From: Enterobacter sp. 638
GTDB lineage: Bacteria > Pseudomonadota > Gammaproteobacteria > Enterobacterales > Enterobacteriaceae
Direction of reading: 5' to 3'
Length of the DNA: 64,000 bases
NCBI RefSeq assembly: GCF_000016325.1
Contig: NC_009436.1
Span: 3,968,001-4,032,000, forward strand
Below the pieces are notes generated by a model. The model searched no databases. It worked only from the letters and a program-made list of their open reading frames with translations, and was not told where the DNA came from. This document shows, in pieces, positions 9,583 through 21,255 of the stretch; positions within the stretch are counted from its first letter, which is position 1, and each line of letters starts with the position of its first letter. The position numbers and the translations under genes were made by a program.

Positions 9583-10650
9583 ATGTTTCTTAAGCTATTT
9601 CGTTCAGTTGCTATCGGTTTGGTCGTTGGCGGCCTGTTATTGGCTGCAATGCCCTCTTTACGTCAGTTAAATCAGCTGGCGGCACCGCGTTTCGACAGCA
9701 CCGATGAGACGCCTGTGAGCTACAACCAGGCGGTTCGCCGTGCTGCGCCTGCTGTGGTTAACGTCTATAACCGCGGCCTCAACAGTTCCGCGCATAATCA
9801 ACTTGAGATTCGTACTCTCGGCTCCGGCGTGATCATGGATGAGCGCGGCTACATCATTACCAACAAACACGTCATTAACGACGCCGATCAGATTATCGTC
9901 GCCCTGCAGGATGGCCGCGTGTTTGAAGCCTTATTGGTTGGCTCGGACACGCTGACCGATCTCGCCGTCCTCAAAATCAATGCCACGGGCGGGCTGCCGG
10001 TGATTCCGATCAACCGTAAACGCACGCCGCATATCGGCGATGTGGTGATGGCAATTGGTAACCCGTATAACCTTGGGCAAACCATTACCCAGGGGATTAT
10101 CAGCGCCACCGGTCGTATCGGTTTGAATCCCTCCGGGCGACAAAACTTCCTGCAAACGGACGCCTCCATTAACCACGGTAACTCCGGCGGCGCGCTGGTG
10201 AATTCGCTGGGAGAATTAATGGGCATCAATACCCTGTCGTTCGATAAAAGTAACGATGGCGAAACGCCTGAGGGCATCGGTTTTGCGATCCCGTTCCAGC
10301 TGGCCAACAAAATTATGGACAAGCTGATTCGCGATGGTCGCGTCATTCGCGGCTATATTGGCATCGGTGGCCGAGAAATTGCGCCAATGCACACTCAGGG
10401 CGGCGGCATCGATCAGATTCAGGGTATCGTGGTCAATGAAGTGACACCGGGTGGTCCGGCGGCTAACGCGGGGCTACAGGTGAACGACGTGATTGTTTCG
10501 GTCAATGGCACGCCTGCCGTATCCGCACTAGAAACAATGGATCAGGTAGCAGAGATTCGTCCTGGCTCGATTATTCCGGTCGAAGTCATGCGTAATGACA
10601 AAAAACTGACGCTTCAGGTGACGATTCAGGAATATCCCGCCACTAACTAA
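9583..10650 (+). CDS. degS: Site-1 protease DegS, envelope stress sensor
   Basis: Inner membrane-anchored HtrA protease that senses unfolded outer membrane proteins with its PDZ domain and cleaves RseA, starting the sigma-E response. One N-terminal membrane segment (about 5-24), triad His96, Asp126 and Ser201 (motif GNSGGAL), and a single PDZ domain. The frame opens 14 codons earlier, at 9541, inside the REP-like region. The ATG at 9583 (MFLKLFRSVAIGL) gives 355 residues, identical in length to E. coli DegS. Confidence 0.97.
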   Translation: MFLKLFRSVAIGLVVGGLLLAAMPSLRQLNQLAAPRFDSTDETPVSYNQAVRRAAPAVVNVYNRGLNSSAHNQLEIRTLGSGVIMDERGYIITNKHVINDADQIIVALQDGRVFEALLVGSDTLTDLAVLKINATGGLPVIPINRKRTPHIGDVVMAIGNPYNLGQTITQGIISATGRIGLNPSGRQNFLQTDASINHGNSGGALVNSLGELMGINTLSFDKSNDGETPEGIGFAIPFQLANKIMDKLIRDGRVIRGYIGIGGREIAPMHTQGGGIDQIQGIVVNEVTPGGPAANAGLQVNDVIVSVNGTPAVSALETMDQVAEIRPGSIIPVEVMRNDKKLTLQVTIQEYPATN

Positions 10651-10660
10651 AAGCATAAAA

Positions 10661-10685
10661 AAACCGGAGCACATGGCTCCGGTTT
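10661..10685. terminator. Bidirectional terminator between degS and mdh
   Basis: Perfect ten-base-pair stem (10661-10670 with 10676-10685) with a five-base loop. It has T-runs on the plus side and A-runs on the other, so it can stop both the degS and mdh transcripts. Confidence 0.93.
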
Positions 10686-10704
10686 TTTATGACTGAGGGT
10701 TCGA

Positions 10705-12519
<1,815 letters not shown>

Positions 12520-12893
12520 ACCGCATCCCTGCTGTCAATGCAGCGGGGAACCTTCTGCCCCTGCCCCATTCCACACCATATTGTTTTGCCCTTCTATTTT
12601 GCAATTAGTGCTTTATCCTGCTGTTTTTCATTCATCCAGTGAATACCAAATCAACAAAGCGCACAAAAAATCAAAAACCCATATCTCACTGATTTCATTG
12701 CATTTATAAAATAAAATGTCGATTATTTAACCATTTATATTCATTTTGGTTATATCTATTCAGCTATTTAACACCTAATTACATAGGAAACCATTAGCAT
12801 GATATTAATATTTAGCGTGACTAGTGTATACTTGATTTTGTGATGAGGGTCACGAAACGAAAGACCCCAATAAATTCGACGAGGTAAAGAATT
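12520..12893. other. argR-yhcN intergenic region
   Basis: These 374 bases contain no gene. A short GC hairpin lies just after argR (about 12529-12548) without a T-run. The rest is AT-rich. A TATACT hexamer at 12827-12832 is a plausible yhcN -10, which would give a leader of about 55 bases. YhcN-type genes are typically stress-induced, but no specific operator was recognised. Confidence 0.5.
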
Positions 12894-13157
12894 ATGAAAA
12901 TCAAATCAACTGTAGCAGCACTGAGCGTTATGTCTGTCCTGTCATTCGGTGCTTTCGCCGCCGACTCTATTAATGCGGATCAGGCACAATCCCGTCAGGC
13001 GATGGGCACCGTTTCAGTCGGCGCTATCGGGACTTCTCCGATGGATATGCATGAAATGCTGAACAAAAAAGCGCAAGAGCAAGGTGCATCATCTTATCGC
13101 GTGATCGAAGCGCGTTCAGGCGATCACTGGCATGCGACTGCTGAACTGTACAAATAA
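12894..13157 (+). CDS. yhcN: Periplasmic stress protein YhcN (DUF1471)
   Basis: Small secreted protein of the YhcN/BhsA/McbA family. E. coli yhcN is linked to peroxide and acid stress. A signal peptide of 22 residues ends AFA before ADSINAD. The mature part carries the family pattern GTVSVGAIGTSPMDM and the C-terminal motif GDHWHATAELYK. The 87 residues equal E. coli YhcN. Followed 107 bases later by a second gene of the same family. Confidence 0.95.
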   Translation: MKIKSTVAALSVMSVLSFGAFAADSINADQAQSRQAMGTVSVGAIGTSPMDMHEMLNKKAQEQGASSYRVIEARSGDHWHATAELYK

Positions 13158-13264
13158 ATTCAGCCCATACCGAACACTGTAATTATCGACTCAGCGGCAC
13201 CAGGCATAAAAAAAGCAGTTTAATCCTTCTGGCCGTTGAGAAAACGTTATTGAGGAAAATGACT

Positions 13265-13531
13265 ATGAAAACCAAATTAATCATCGCAACCCTTGGCTTA
13301 GCTTCCGTTCTCTCCTTCGGTGCCAGCGCTGCTGCACACCTGGTGAATTCAGACGAAGCGCAGAATCTGCAATCAATGGGTAGCGTATCGGTCACCGCCA
13401 TTGGGGGCGCCCCAATGGATATTCGTCAGAAACTGGCAGCTAAAGCTGAGAAAGCCGGTGCCAGCAGCTATCGCGTGACTGAGTTAACTCAGGGCGATCA
13501 CTGGCACGCAACGGCTGAGCTGTACAAATAA
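13265..13531 (+). CDS. YhcN-family periplasmic protein, tandem paralogue
   Basis: An 88-residue secreted protein sharing the full layout of its neighbour: signal peptide ending SAA, GSVSVTAIGGAPMDIR, and C-terminus GDHWHATAELYK. I start at the ATG at 13265, which has GAGG nine bases upstream, rather than the TTG at 13250 or the ATG at 13259. It looks like an old duplication of yhcN, as the signal peptide and centre have diverged while the ends are conserved. I know only one yhcN here in E. coli K-12. The function is unknown; a role in envelope stress is inferred from the family. Confidence 0.9.
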   Translation: MKTKLIIATLGLASVLSFGASAAAHLVNSDEAQNLQSMGSVSVTAIGGAPMDIRQKLAAKAEKAGASSYRVTELTQGDHWHATAELYK

Positions 13532-13559
13532 ACCCTCGTCGTATCTCATCATACGACTT

Positions 13560-13582
13560 GCCCCTGACACGTTGTCAGGGGC
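13560..13582 (+). terminator. Terminator after the yhcN pair
   Basis: Perfect ten-base-pair stem (13560-13569 with 13573-13582), three-base loop and six T residues after it. A smaller hairpin (13538-13557) lies just before it. yhcO converges from the other side. Confidence 0.93.
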
Positions 13583-13595
13583 TTTTTTATGCCCA

Positions 13596-13871
13596 TCAGG
13601 AAGGCCGAACGTTAAAGCGTAACTGCCCCTGCAGCTCTTCTTCCGCTTCATCAAACAGCAGAATCAATGCGCCAAACCGTCGACGGAGTTTCTCCGGCAG
13701 ATGGGTAAACTCGATCTCCAGCGGCATGGGCAATCCCCCGCTAACAATCACATCCCATAACGAATCCAGATTCGTGACTTTATCCCGCTCAAGTCCAAAA
13801 GTGCGTGAAAATTCATGCCAGAAGTCTTCCTGACTGTCGATTTCATCAAAATCAAACGTGTAGATATTCAT
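13596..13871 (-). CDS. yhcO: Barstar-family protein YhcO
   Basis: Member of the barstar family of ribonuclease inhibitors; no partner nuclease is visible nearby and its role is unknown. The ATG at 13871 gives 91 residues starting [17 protein letters not shown], the family start (E. coli 90). The frame extends 58 codons further up into the aldehyde dehydrogenase gene and that part is not coding. It is acidic, as barstars are. It lies 47 bases downstream of the aldehyde dehydrogenase gene on the same strand. Confidence 0.92.
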   Translation of the reverse strand: MNIYTFDFDEIDSQEDFWHEFSRTFGLERDKVTNLDSLWDVIVSGGLPMPLEIEFTHLPEKLRRRFGALILLFDEAEEELQGQLRFNVRPS

Positions 13872-13918
13872 TGCCGCCACCCCGTCCAGACAGACGACTT
13901 CCGCCGCCCTGACGCTGA

Positions 13919-15373
13919 TTATAATCCCCCGATATGCAGGGTTTTGACTTCCAGAAATTCCTCTAGCCCCAGCACCGATCCCTCGCGGCCCAGCCCTGAC
14001 TCTTTCACACCGCCAAACGGCCCCAGCTCGGTTGAGACGGCGCATTCATTGATGCCAATCATGCCGCTTTCAATCGCCTGCGAGACGCGGAAAACCCGCT
14101 GCAGGTTTTGCGTATAGAAGTAAGCGGCCAGACCAAACGGCGTATTATTCGCACGCTGAATAACTTCTTCCTCAGAGGTAAAACGGAAGCACGCTGCAAC
14201 GGGGCCAAACGTCTCTTCTTCGGCAAGTTTCATCCCTTCGTGACAATCGCCAAGCACGGTCGGGAGCCAGAAATTGCCGCCCAACGCATGCGGTTTCCCC
14301 CCCGCCAGCACGGTTGCGCCTTTCGCGACGGCATCCTCGACGTGTTCACGCACTTTTTTGACGGCGGAAGGTTCAATTAATGGACCCACAATGACGCCCT
14401 CTTCCTGACCGTTCCCCACTTTCAGCGTCTCAACCGCTTCGGCGAGTTTTGTCACGAAGGTATCGTAGACAGTTTCCTGGATATAGAAGCGGTTCACGCT
14501 AACGCACACCTGCCCCGCGTTACGGAATTTATTGGCAATCGCGCCTTTCACAGCTGCATCGATGTCGGCATCGTCAAAGACGATGTAAGGCGCATTGCCG
14601 CCCAGCTCCATCGACACCTTTTTCATGGTTTCCGCAGCGTTACGCATGAGGGTTTTGCCCACCTCGGTAGAGCCGGTAAACGAGATTTTACGCACCTCGT
14701 GACTGGCCATAATCGCGTCGCTGATTTCATGGGTATTTCCCGCCACCGCATTAAGCACGCCATCCGGAACACCGGCTTTTTTCGCCAGCGTTAACAGGGC
14801 GAACGCGCTAAGCGGAGTATTGTTGGCGGGTTTAATGACCCCGGTACAGCCTGCAGCGAGTGCCGGACCGAGCTTGCGGGTCAGCATCGCCATTGGGAAA
14901 TTCCACGGCGTGATTGCCGCCACGACGCCGATCGGCTCACGGGTTGCCAGAATGCGGGAGCCCGGTTTTACGGGCGGGATAATCTCGCCGTTGGCGCGTT
15001 TTGCCTGCTCAGCAAACCACTGAATAAAACTAGCGGCATATTCCACTTCGCCCTCTGCCTCTTTTAAGGGTTTGCCCTGTTCCGTGGTCATCAGCTGTCC
15101 GAGCCAGCGTTTATTCTCGATAATTAATTCATACCAACGATACAGGATCGCCGAACGCTCTTTCGCCGTTTTGGCACGCCATTCAGGAAAAGCGCGACTG
15201 GCTGCCGCGATGGCTTCTTCGGTCTCTTTTTTACCCGCCTTCGCCACTTTCGCGACCACTTCACCCGTTGCCGGGTTGAGCACATCAAAGGTGGTGTCCA
15301 GCGTTTTCCACACGCCATCGACCAGATAGCCGGTCTGGAAAAGCGCATTATCCTGAAGAGTCTGGGTGGTCAT
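13919..15373 (-). CDS. NAD(P)-dependent aldehyde dehydrogenase, succinate-semialdehyde dehydrogenase type
   Basis: Oxidises an aldehyde to its acid. Strong similarity to GabD-type enzymes suggests succinate semialdehyde, but the substrate is inferred. The 484 residues carry [19 protein letters not shown], the general-base motif MELGGNAPY and the catalytic cysteine in [11 protein letters not shown]. The start at 15373 is preceded by AGGAGGACAC on the minus strand, while the longer frame has none. In E. coli yhcO adjoins aaeB, so this gene is an insertion in that context. It is separated from aaeB by a terminator. Confidence 0.9.
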   Translation of the reverse strand: MTTQTLQDNALFQTGYLVDGVWKTLDTTFDVLNPATGEVVAKVAKAGKKETEEAIAAASRAFPEWRAKTAKERSAILYRWYELIIENKRWLGQLMTTEQGKPLKEAEGEVEYAASFIQWFAEQAKRANGEIIPPVKPGSRILATREPIGVVAAITPWNFPMAMLTRKLGPALAAGCTGVIKPANNTPLSAFALLTLAKKAGVPDGVLNAVAGNTHEISDAIMASHEVRKISFTGSTEVGKTLMRNAAETMKKVSMELGGNAPYIVFDDADIDAAVKGAIANKFRNAGQVCVSVNRFYIQETVYDTFVTKLAEAVETLKVGNGQEEGVIVGPLIEPSAVKKVREHVEDAVAKGATVLAGGKPHALGGNFWLPTVLGDCHEGMKLAEEETFGPVAACFRFTSEEEVIQRANNTPFGLAAYFYTQNLQRVFRVSQAIESGMIGINECAVSTELGPFGGVKESGLGREGSVLGLEEFLEVKTLHIGGL

Positions 15374-15427
15374 GTGTCCTCCTGATCTGGGTTTAAGAAC
15401 CTGCCAGATTAAGTATAGCCACAAAAA

Positions 15428-15451
15428 AACCGACGCTTTTTGGCGTCGGTT
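15428..15451. terminator. Terminator of the aaeXAB operon
   Basis: Nine-base-pair stem (15428-15436 with 15443-15451). On the minus strand it is followed by the complement of a seven-A run, giving a U-tract just after aaeB. A T-run is present on the plus side too. Confidence 0.9.
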
Positions 15452-15461
15452 TTTTCGGTCT

Positions 15462-17429
15462 TTAGCTATCGGTCAGGGCATTTTGATAGCGATGGAGGAC
15501 TTCCGTTAGCCGTCGAACCGGTTCCGTCACCTGCGGGGGAGCTTCCCAGACGCGCAGTTTCTCCTGATACACGTTTAGCTCCTCCAGTAACTGACTAAAG
15601 TAGCGACGGCGTTTGTCATCGCTGGAAGCCGAAATAACGCGATCGGCCGTGTGGCGAAGCTGGCGGTGAAACGCTGACAAATCATCATTGATGGGCACCG
15701 GCGCATTTCGCAGCCGCTGATGGGCGATGATCATTGTCAGCGCCAGGCGAAATTTAGCAACATCGCCGGGGAATTTCGTCAGCAGTAAAAAAAGCTGCTG
15801 ATATAGCGCGGGCAGATGATTTTCTTTGCGACGCGCGGTGTTGGTCGTCATCGCGGAAACGGCCGCGGAAACAAACTGGTTCAGCAGCACACGTCCGGTG
15901 CGCGCCTGAGAATTATCGCGCACCAGCAGAATCACCATCATCGCCAGGAAGCAGCCCACCAACTGACCTAACGCACTGTCGAGGAACTGGCTAAAGTGAA
16001 ACGTCATCGGGTTATCCAGCACCAGAATATTGATGGTACTGGCCAGCGCACCGAGCGAACCCAGCCGACGTTTCTGCACTTCAATCCCGATAAAGAACGC
16101 CAGCACCGCCAGACTGATACAGAGCAATAGCATGCTTTGCTGAGTCGACGGGAGCACCACCAGGAAGTAGAACGCGCCGATGGGTAGCGCAGCGATAGCG
16201 CCGTAAAGGAAGTCAATCGCCACCATGCGTGGATTCGGCAGCCGCATCGCCAGCGAGGTGACAACGGCAATCATCACCATTGCCCCCGTCCCTGATGTCC
16301 AGCCGGTCCAGAGCCAGAATAAAGCGCCGAGCATACAGGCCAGCGTAGTACGCCAAAAGTTGACCATGGCATGGTGGCGCTCGGCCGATTCGGGCTTGAT
16401 AACCACTTCGCTCTGTAAAACGTCTTCTTCGATGGCGCTGATTTTGGTGTTACTCACCACGCCGCGCTTGAGCAGCAGAAAACGCGTCGCCGCGCCGACC
16501 CAGGTGTAAATCGTCACCGGCGTATCGTGCTCGCCGGTCCAGGCCATCACCCGCCGCATGCGTTTGAGCTGTCGATGCACATCCTGCACCGTTTCGACTG
16601 GCGCCTCGAACAGCTCGCGAAACGTATCCGTGACCACCTCAGGACGGGTGTTCTGGATAAGAAAGGTTTCGCACGCCTGGGTGATCAGCGTTAATGACAC
16701 CGTATTGATGGCTTTCAGGCGTCGATTAGCACGTGACCAGCGCGAAGATTCCATATTGAGGTTGCTGCGCATCCCTTCCAGCGCAGCGGTACGCCGCACA
16801 AGCGCCCCCCAGGCATTGTCCATCTCCGCACTGTCGCCATGCTTTATGCACAGCTGCATGAGCTGGTACTGGGCAACAATCATGGCGTCCAGTTCACGGT
16901 CGACTTCTTGTTTAATGGATCGCGGCGAGAAAAGCAGATCGGCAACGATCGCGCAGACGATACCAATCACGATTTCGCTGCAACGTTCGACGGCAAACTG
17001 CGGGGCCAGTAAAGGTTCGGCCTGAATCGTAATCACAATGATCAGGGCGGTGTAGCCCGACAGCCCCCAGGCATACGAGTTTTCCACTTTCACCAGCGAA
17101 GAAACCCACGTGCAAAAACCGGCCCACACACAACACACCATCAGCATCAGCAGCGGCGAACGAATCATTGTAATAATGATAACCAGCGCGGCCGCACAGC
17201 CAATAAAAGTCCCGACGATACGTAGCATGCCGCGATAGCGGATGGCCCCGGAATAGGGTTCCCCCCCGGCGGCAAACGCCGGACCGGCCGCAACAAGCGC
17301 CGCTGTCAGCACAGCCCAGCGCGGTGTCTCCAGCTGAAAGTGGAAGCCCACAAACAGTGCCAGGACGATGGCGAATGCCAGCTTAACGGCGAAGCGAAGG
17401 TGCTGGCTGGCGATGGTAAAAATACCCAT
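15462..17429 (-). CDS. aaeB: p-Hydroxybenzoic acid efflux pump subunit AaeB
   Basis: Inner membrane component of the aromatic carboxylic acid efflux system (PET/FUSC family). The 655 residues equal E. coli AaeB. It has two blocks of about five membrane segments (near residues 13-165 and 370-510), each followed by a cytoplasmic helical domain. It starts five bases after aaeA and is the last gene of the aaeX-aaeA-aaeB operon. Confidence 0.95.
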   Translation of the reverse strand: MGIFTIASQHLRFAVKLAFAIVLALFVGFHFQLETPRWAVLTAALVAAGPAFAAGGEPYSGAIRYRGMLRIVGTFIGCAAALVIIITMIRSPLLMLMVCCVWAGFCTWVSSLVKVENSYAWGLSGYTALIIVITIQAEPLLAPQFAVERCSEIVIGIVCAIVADLLFSPRSIKQEVDRELDAMIVAQYQLMQLCIKHGDSAEMDNAWGALVRRTAALEGMRSNLNMESSRWSRANRRLKAINTVSLTLITQACETFLIQNTRPEVVTDTFRELFEAPVETVQDVHRQLKRMRRVMAWTGEHDTPVTIYTWVGAATRFLLLKRGVVSNTKISAIEEDVLQSEVVIKPESAERHHAMVNFWRTTLACMLGALFWLWTGWTSGTGAMVMIAVVTSLAMRLPNPRMVAIDFLYGAIAALPIGAFYFLVVLPSTQQSMLLLCISLAVLAFFIGIEVQKRRLGSLGALASTINILVLDNPMTFHFSQFLDSALGQLVGCFLAMMVILLVRDNSQARTGRVLLNQFVSAAVSAMTTNTARRKENHLPALYQQLFLLLTKFPGDVAKFRLALTMIIAHQRLRNAPVPINDDLSAFHRQLRHTADRVISASSDDKRRRYFSQLLEELNVYQEKLRVWEAPPQVTEPVRRLTEVLHRYQNALTDS

Positions 17430-17434
17430 CGTGA

Positions 17435-18367
17435 TTACCCAAACTCACGCAGGCGATGCGCGATTTTACGGAACAGAGAGTCATTGCTGGCATTGCGGTC
17501 TTTCTCGCCAGTAATGACTACCGTCGCCGTAGTCCCGGCGGGCCACAGATTTCCCTGCTCGTCATCCAGGCGAATGCGCACCGGCACACGCTGCGCCAGG
17601 CGCACCCATTCTAAATTGGAATCCACCGTCGCCATGCCTTTGCTGTCGCGAGTGGCGCTGGAGTTGGTGACGCCCGCGGCAATGCTGTCCACCGTGCCTT
17701 TCAGCACTCGGTTGCTGCCAAGCGGCGTGATTTCAGCGCGATACCCTGGGCGGACGCCCTCAAGCTTGGTCTCTTCCATATAAGCCAGAACGTAGAAGGA
17801 GTGCTGTTTGACCAACGCCACTGCCGTTGAGCCGCGCGTAATAAACTCGCCCGTGTAGACGTTGAGGTTTGTCACCCAGCCATCCGAGGGCGCGCGGATG
17901 ACAGTGCGTTCCAGATCCAGTTTCGCCAGATCGCGGGTGGCTTCTGCTTTTGCCAACTGATGAAGAACGGTTTGCAGCAGGTTATTCGACTGATCAATCT
18001 CTTCGCGAGACATCGCCTGAATGCCTAACTTGTTGCGACGCCCCGCCTCACGACGCTTTTCCGTGGTGAGCGCCTGATAATAGGCCACGTCTGCTTCTGA
18101 CTCTTCTAATGCTTTCTGATAACGCGGCTGGTCAATCGTAAAGAGAACCTGATCTTTTTTGACCAGCTGATTATCACGCACGTTGACCGCTGTAATGAGG
18201 CCCGCCACATCAGGCGCAATCGCCACGATATCCGCGCTAAAGCGTGCATCACGAGTCCAGGGTGATTCGGTATAAAATACCCATGCGCGCGAGATGGCGA
18301 TAAAGGCCAGAATAACCAGCGCCACAGTAATGGCAGTACGGGAGATATTTCTTGTTAGTGTTTTCAC
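17435..18367 (-). CDS. aaeA: p-Hydroxybenzoic acid efflux membrane-fusion subunit AaeA
   Basis: Periplasmic adaptor of the HlyD/EmrA type that partners AaeB. One N-terminal membrane anchor (about 12-32), a biotinyl-lipoyl-like half-motif ([20 protein letters not shown]), a coiled-coil hairpin, and the second half-motif ([19 protein letters not shown]). I start at the GTG at 18367, which has GAGG five bases upstream and gives 310 residues, the E. coli length. The TTG at 18382 would add five residues and lacks a site. Confidence 0.94.
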   Translation of the reverse strand: MKTLTRNISRTAITVALVILAFIAISRAWVFYTESPWTRDARFSADIVAIAPDVAGLITAVNVRDNQLVKKDQVLFTIDQPRYQKALEESEADVAYYQALTTEKRREAGRRNKLGIQAMSREEIDQSNNLLQTVLHQLAKAEATRDLAKLDLERTVIRAPSDGWVTNLNVYTGEFITRGSTAVALVKQHSFYVLAYMEETKLEGVRPGYRAEITPLGSNRVLKGTVDSIAAGVTNSSATRDSKGMATVDSNLEWVRLAQRVPVRIRLDDEQGNLWPAGTTATVVITGEKDRNASNDSLFRKIAHRLREFG

Positions 18368-18374
18368 ATCTACC

Positions 18375-18578
18375 TCAGACAAACATGCGCGATATTAAGT
18401 AGAAAAGGCAGCAATACAGCGCGGTATTAAACAATGCAGGGTGCCAGACAAAATCGTAGATACCGGTCGGGGCCAGCAGCTTACGCACCAGCCAGAAAAT
18501 CGCCAGTGATAAAATCAGTTCGAAAAAAATCGGTGGGAAGGACAGACCAAACACCACGAAAACGGGAAACAGACTCAT
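18375..18578 (-). CDS. aaeX: Small membrane protein AaeX
   Basis: DUF1656 protein of 67 residues with two membrane segments, first gene of the aae efflux operon. Its biochemical role is unknown. It reads [19 protein letters not shown] and is colinear with E. coli AaeX. A TATAAT on the minus strand at 18589-18594 is too near the ATG to be certain as its promoter. Divergent from aaeR, which activates it in E. coli in response to aromatic acids. Confidence 0.94.
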   Translation of the reverse strand: MSLFPVFVVFGLSFPPIFFELILSLAIFWLVRKLLAPTGIYDFVWHPALFNTALYCCLFYLISRMFV

Positions 18579-18717
18579 GTTGACCTTGATTATAGTGCGA
18601 GCAGGCGACTGAATTTTTTTACGCTCACGCCATCGCAGTAGGCAAGAAAAGCCGGGCGGGAATGGCGAAGCCGTTAACTCATTAATAATATTTTAACGTA
18701 ACTGTTATGCTGTTATC

Positions 18718-18740
18718 TATAATATGTGATCTAAATCACT
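18718..18740 (+). promoter_or_regulatory. aaeR -10 element and overlapping CRP-like site
   Basis: A TATAAT at 18718-18723 is followed by TGTGATCTAAATCACT (18725-18740), which is TGTGA-N6-TCACT, one base short of the CRP consensus. Placed at the expected transcription start of aaeR, such a site would more likely repress aaeR than activate it, or it may act on the divergent aaeX promoter. This is motif evidence only. Confidence 0.5.
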
Positions 18741-18758
18741 TTTAAGCCAGAGTGAACA

Positions 18759-19685
18759 ATGGAACGTTTAAAGCGCATGTCCGTCTTTGCCAAAGTCGTC
18801 GAATTTGGCTCTTTTACCGCTGCTGCAAGGCAGCTGCAGATGAGTGTGTCATCCATCAGCCAGACGGTGTCAAAACTGGAAGATGAACTTCAGGTCAAAC
18901 TGCTAAACCGCAGCACCCGTAGTATTGGGCTGACGGAGGCCGGTAAAATTTATTATCAAGGCTGTCGGCGCATGCTGCATGAAGTTCAGGATGTGCATGA
19001 ACAACTTTATGCCTTTAACAACACCCCTATCGGCACGCTGCGCATCGGGTGTTCTTCAACTATGGCACAAAATGTCCTCGCCGGTATGACCGCGGAAATG
19101 CTGAAAGAGTACCCAGGGCTGACGGTGAATTTAGTCACCGGGATCCCGGCACCGGACCTGATTGCTGACGGGCTGGACGTCGTGATCCGCGTCGGTGCGC
19201 TCCAGGATTCGAGCCTTTTCTCCCGTCGACTGGGCAGTATGCCTATGGTCGTCTGTGCCTCAAAAAATTATCTGTTGCAATTTGGTGTCCCGGAAAAACC
19301 TGCGGATCTGAGCAATCATTCATGGCTGGAATACAGCGTGCGGCCGGACAGCGAGTTTGAGCTGATCGCACCAGAAGGCCTGTCAACCAAACTGCTGCCG
19401 CAGGGACGGTTTGTGACCAACGATCCGATGACTATTTCTCGCTGGCTGGTGGCCGGTGCGGGGATCGCATACGTACCGCTGATGTGGGTGATCAATGAGA
19501 TCAACAGCGGTGAACTGGAGATCCTGTTCCCGCGTTATCAGTCGGATCCGCGCCCGGTCTACGCGCTGTACACCGAAAAGGACAAGCTGCCGCTGAAGGT
19601 TCAGGTGTGCATTAACTATCTGACGGATTATTTTGTGGAAGTGGCGGAGTTGTATCAGGGAATGCGAGGGCGAAGAAAAGAGTAA
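18759..19685 (+). CDS. aaeR: LysR-type regulator AaeR
   Basis: LysR-family activator of the aaeXAB efflux operon. The N-terminal helix-turn-helix (GSFTAAARQLQMSVSSISQTV near residues 18-38) is followed by a co-inducer-binding domain. The 308 residues are near the E. coli length of 309. It is transcribed away from aaeX with a 180-base shared control region, the standard LysR layout. Confidence 0.95.
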   Translation: MERLKRMSVFAKVVEFGSFTAAARQLQMSVSSISQTVSKLEDELQVKLLNRSTRSIGLTEAGKIYYQGCRRMLHEVQDVHEQLYAFNNTPIGTLRIGCSSTMAQNVLAGMTAEMLKEYPGLTVNLVTGIPAPDLIADGLDVVIRVGALQDSSLFSRRLGSMPMVVCASKNYLLQFGVPEKPADLSNHSWLEYSVRPDSEFELIAPEGLSTKLLPQGRFVTNDPMTISRWLVAGAGIAYVPLMWVINEINSGELEILFPRYQSDPRPVYALYTEKDKLPLKVQVCINYLTDYFVEVAELYQGMRGRRKE

Positions 19686-19689
19686 TAAA

Positions 19690-19709
19690 ATGCCCTCCGT
19701 AGAGGGCAT
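19690..19709. terminator. Bidirectional terminator between aaeR and tldD
   Basis: Eight-base-pair stem (19690-19697 with 19702-19709), four-base loop, in the 37-base gap of these convergent genes. A-rich on the aaeR side; only a weak T-tract on the other. Confidence 0.75.
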
Positions 19710-19722
19710 GTTCAATCAACAA

Positions 19723-21213
<1,491 letters not shown>

Positions 21214-21255
21214 TCAATATAAATGAGAGTGAGGCAATATATCGCCCGCGTCAAA

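Noticed and set aside
13596..13871. YhcO as the immunity half of a barnase-barstar toxin pair
   Set aside because: The protein is in the barstar family, but neither neighbour nor any small frame nearby resembles a ribonuclease toxin, so no local toxin-immunity pair can be supported.
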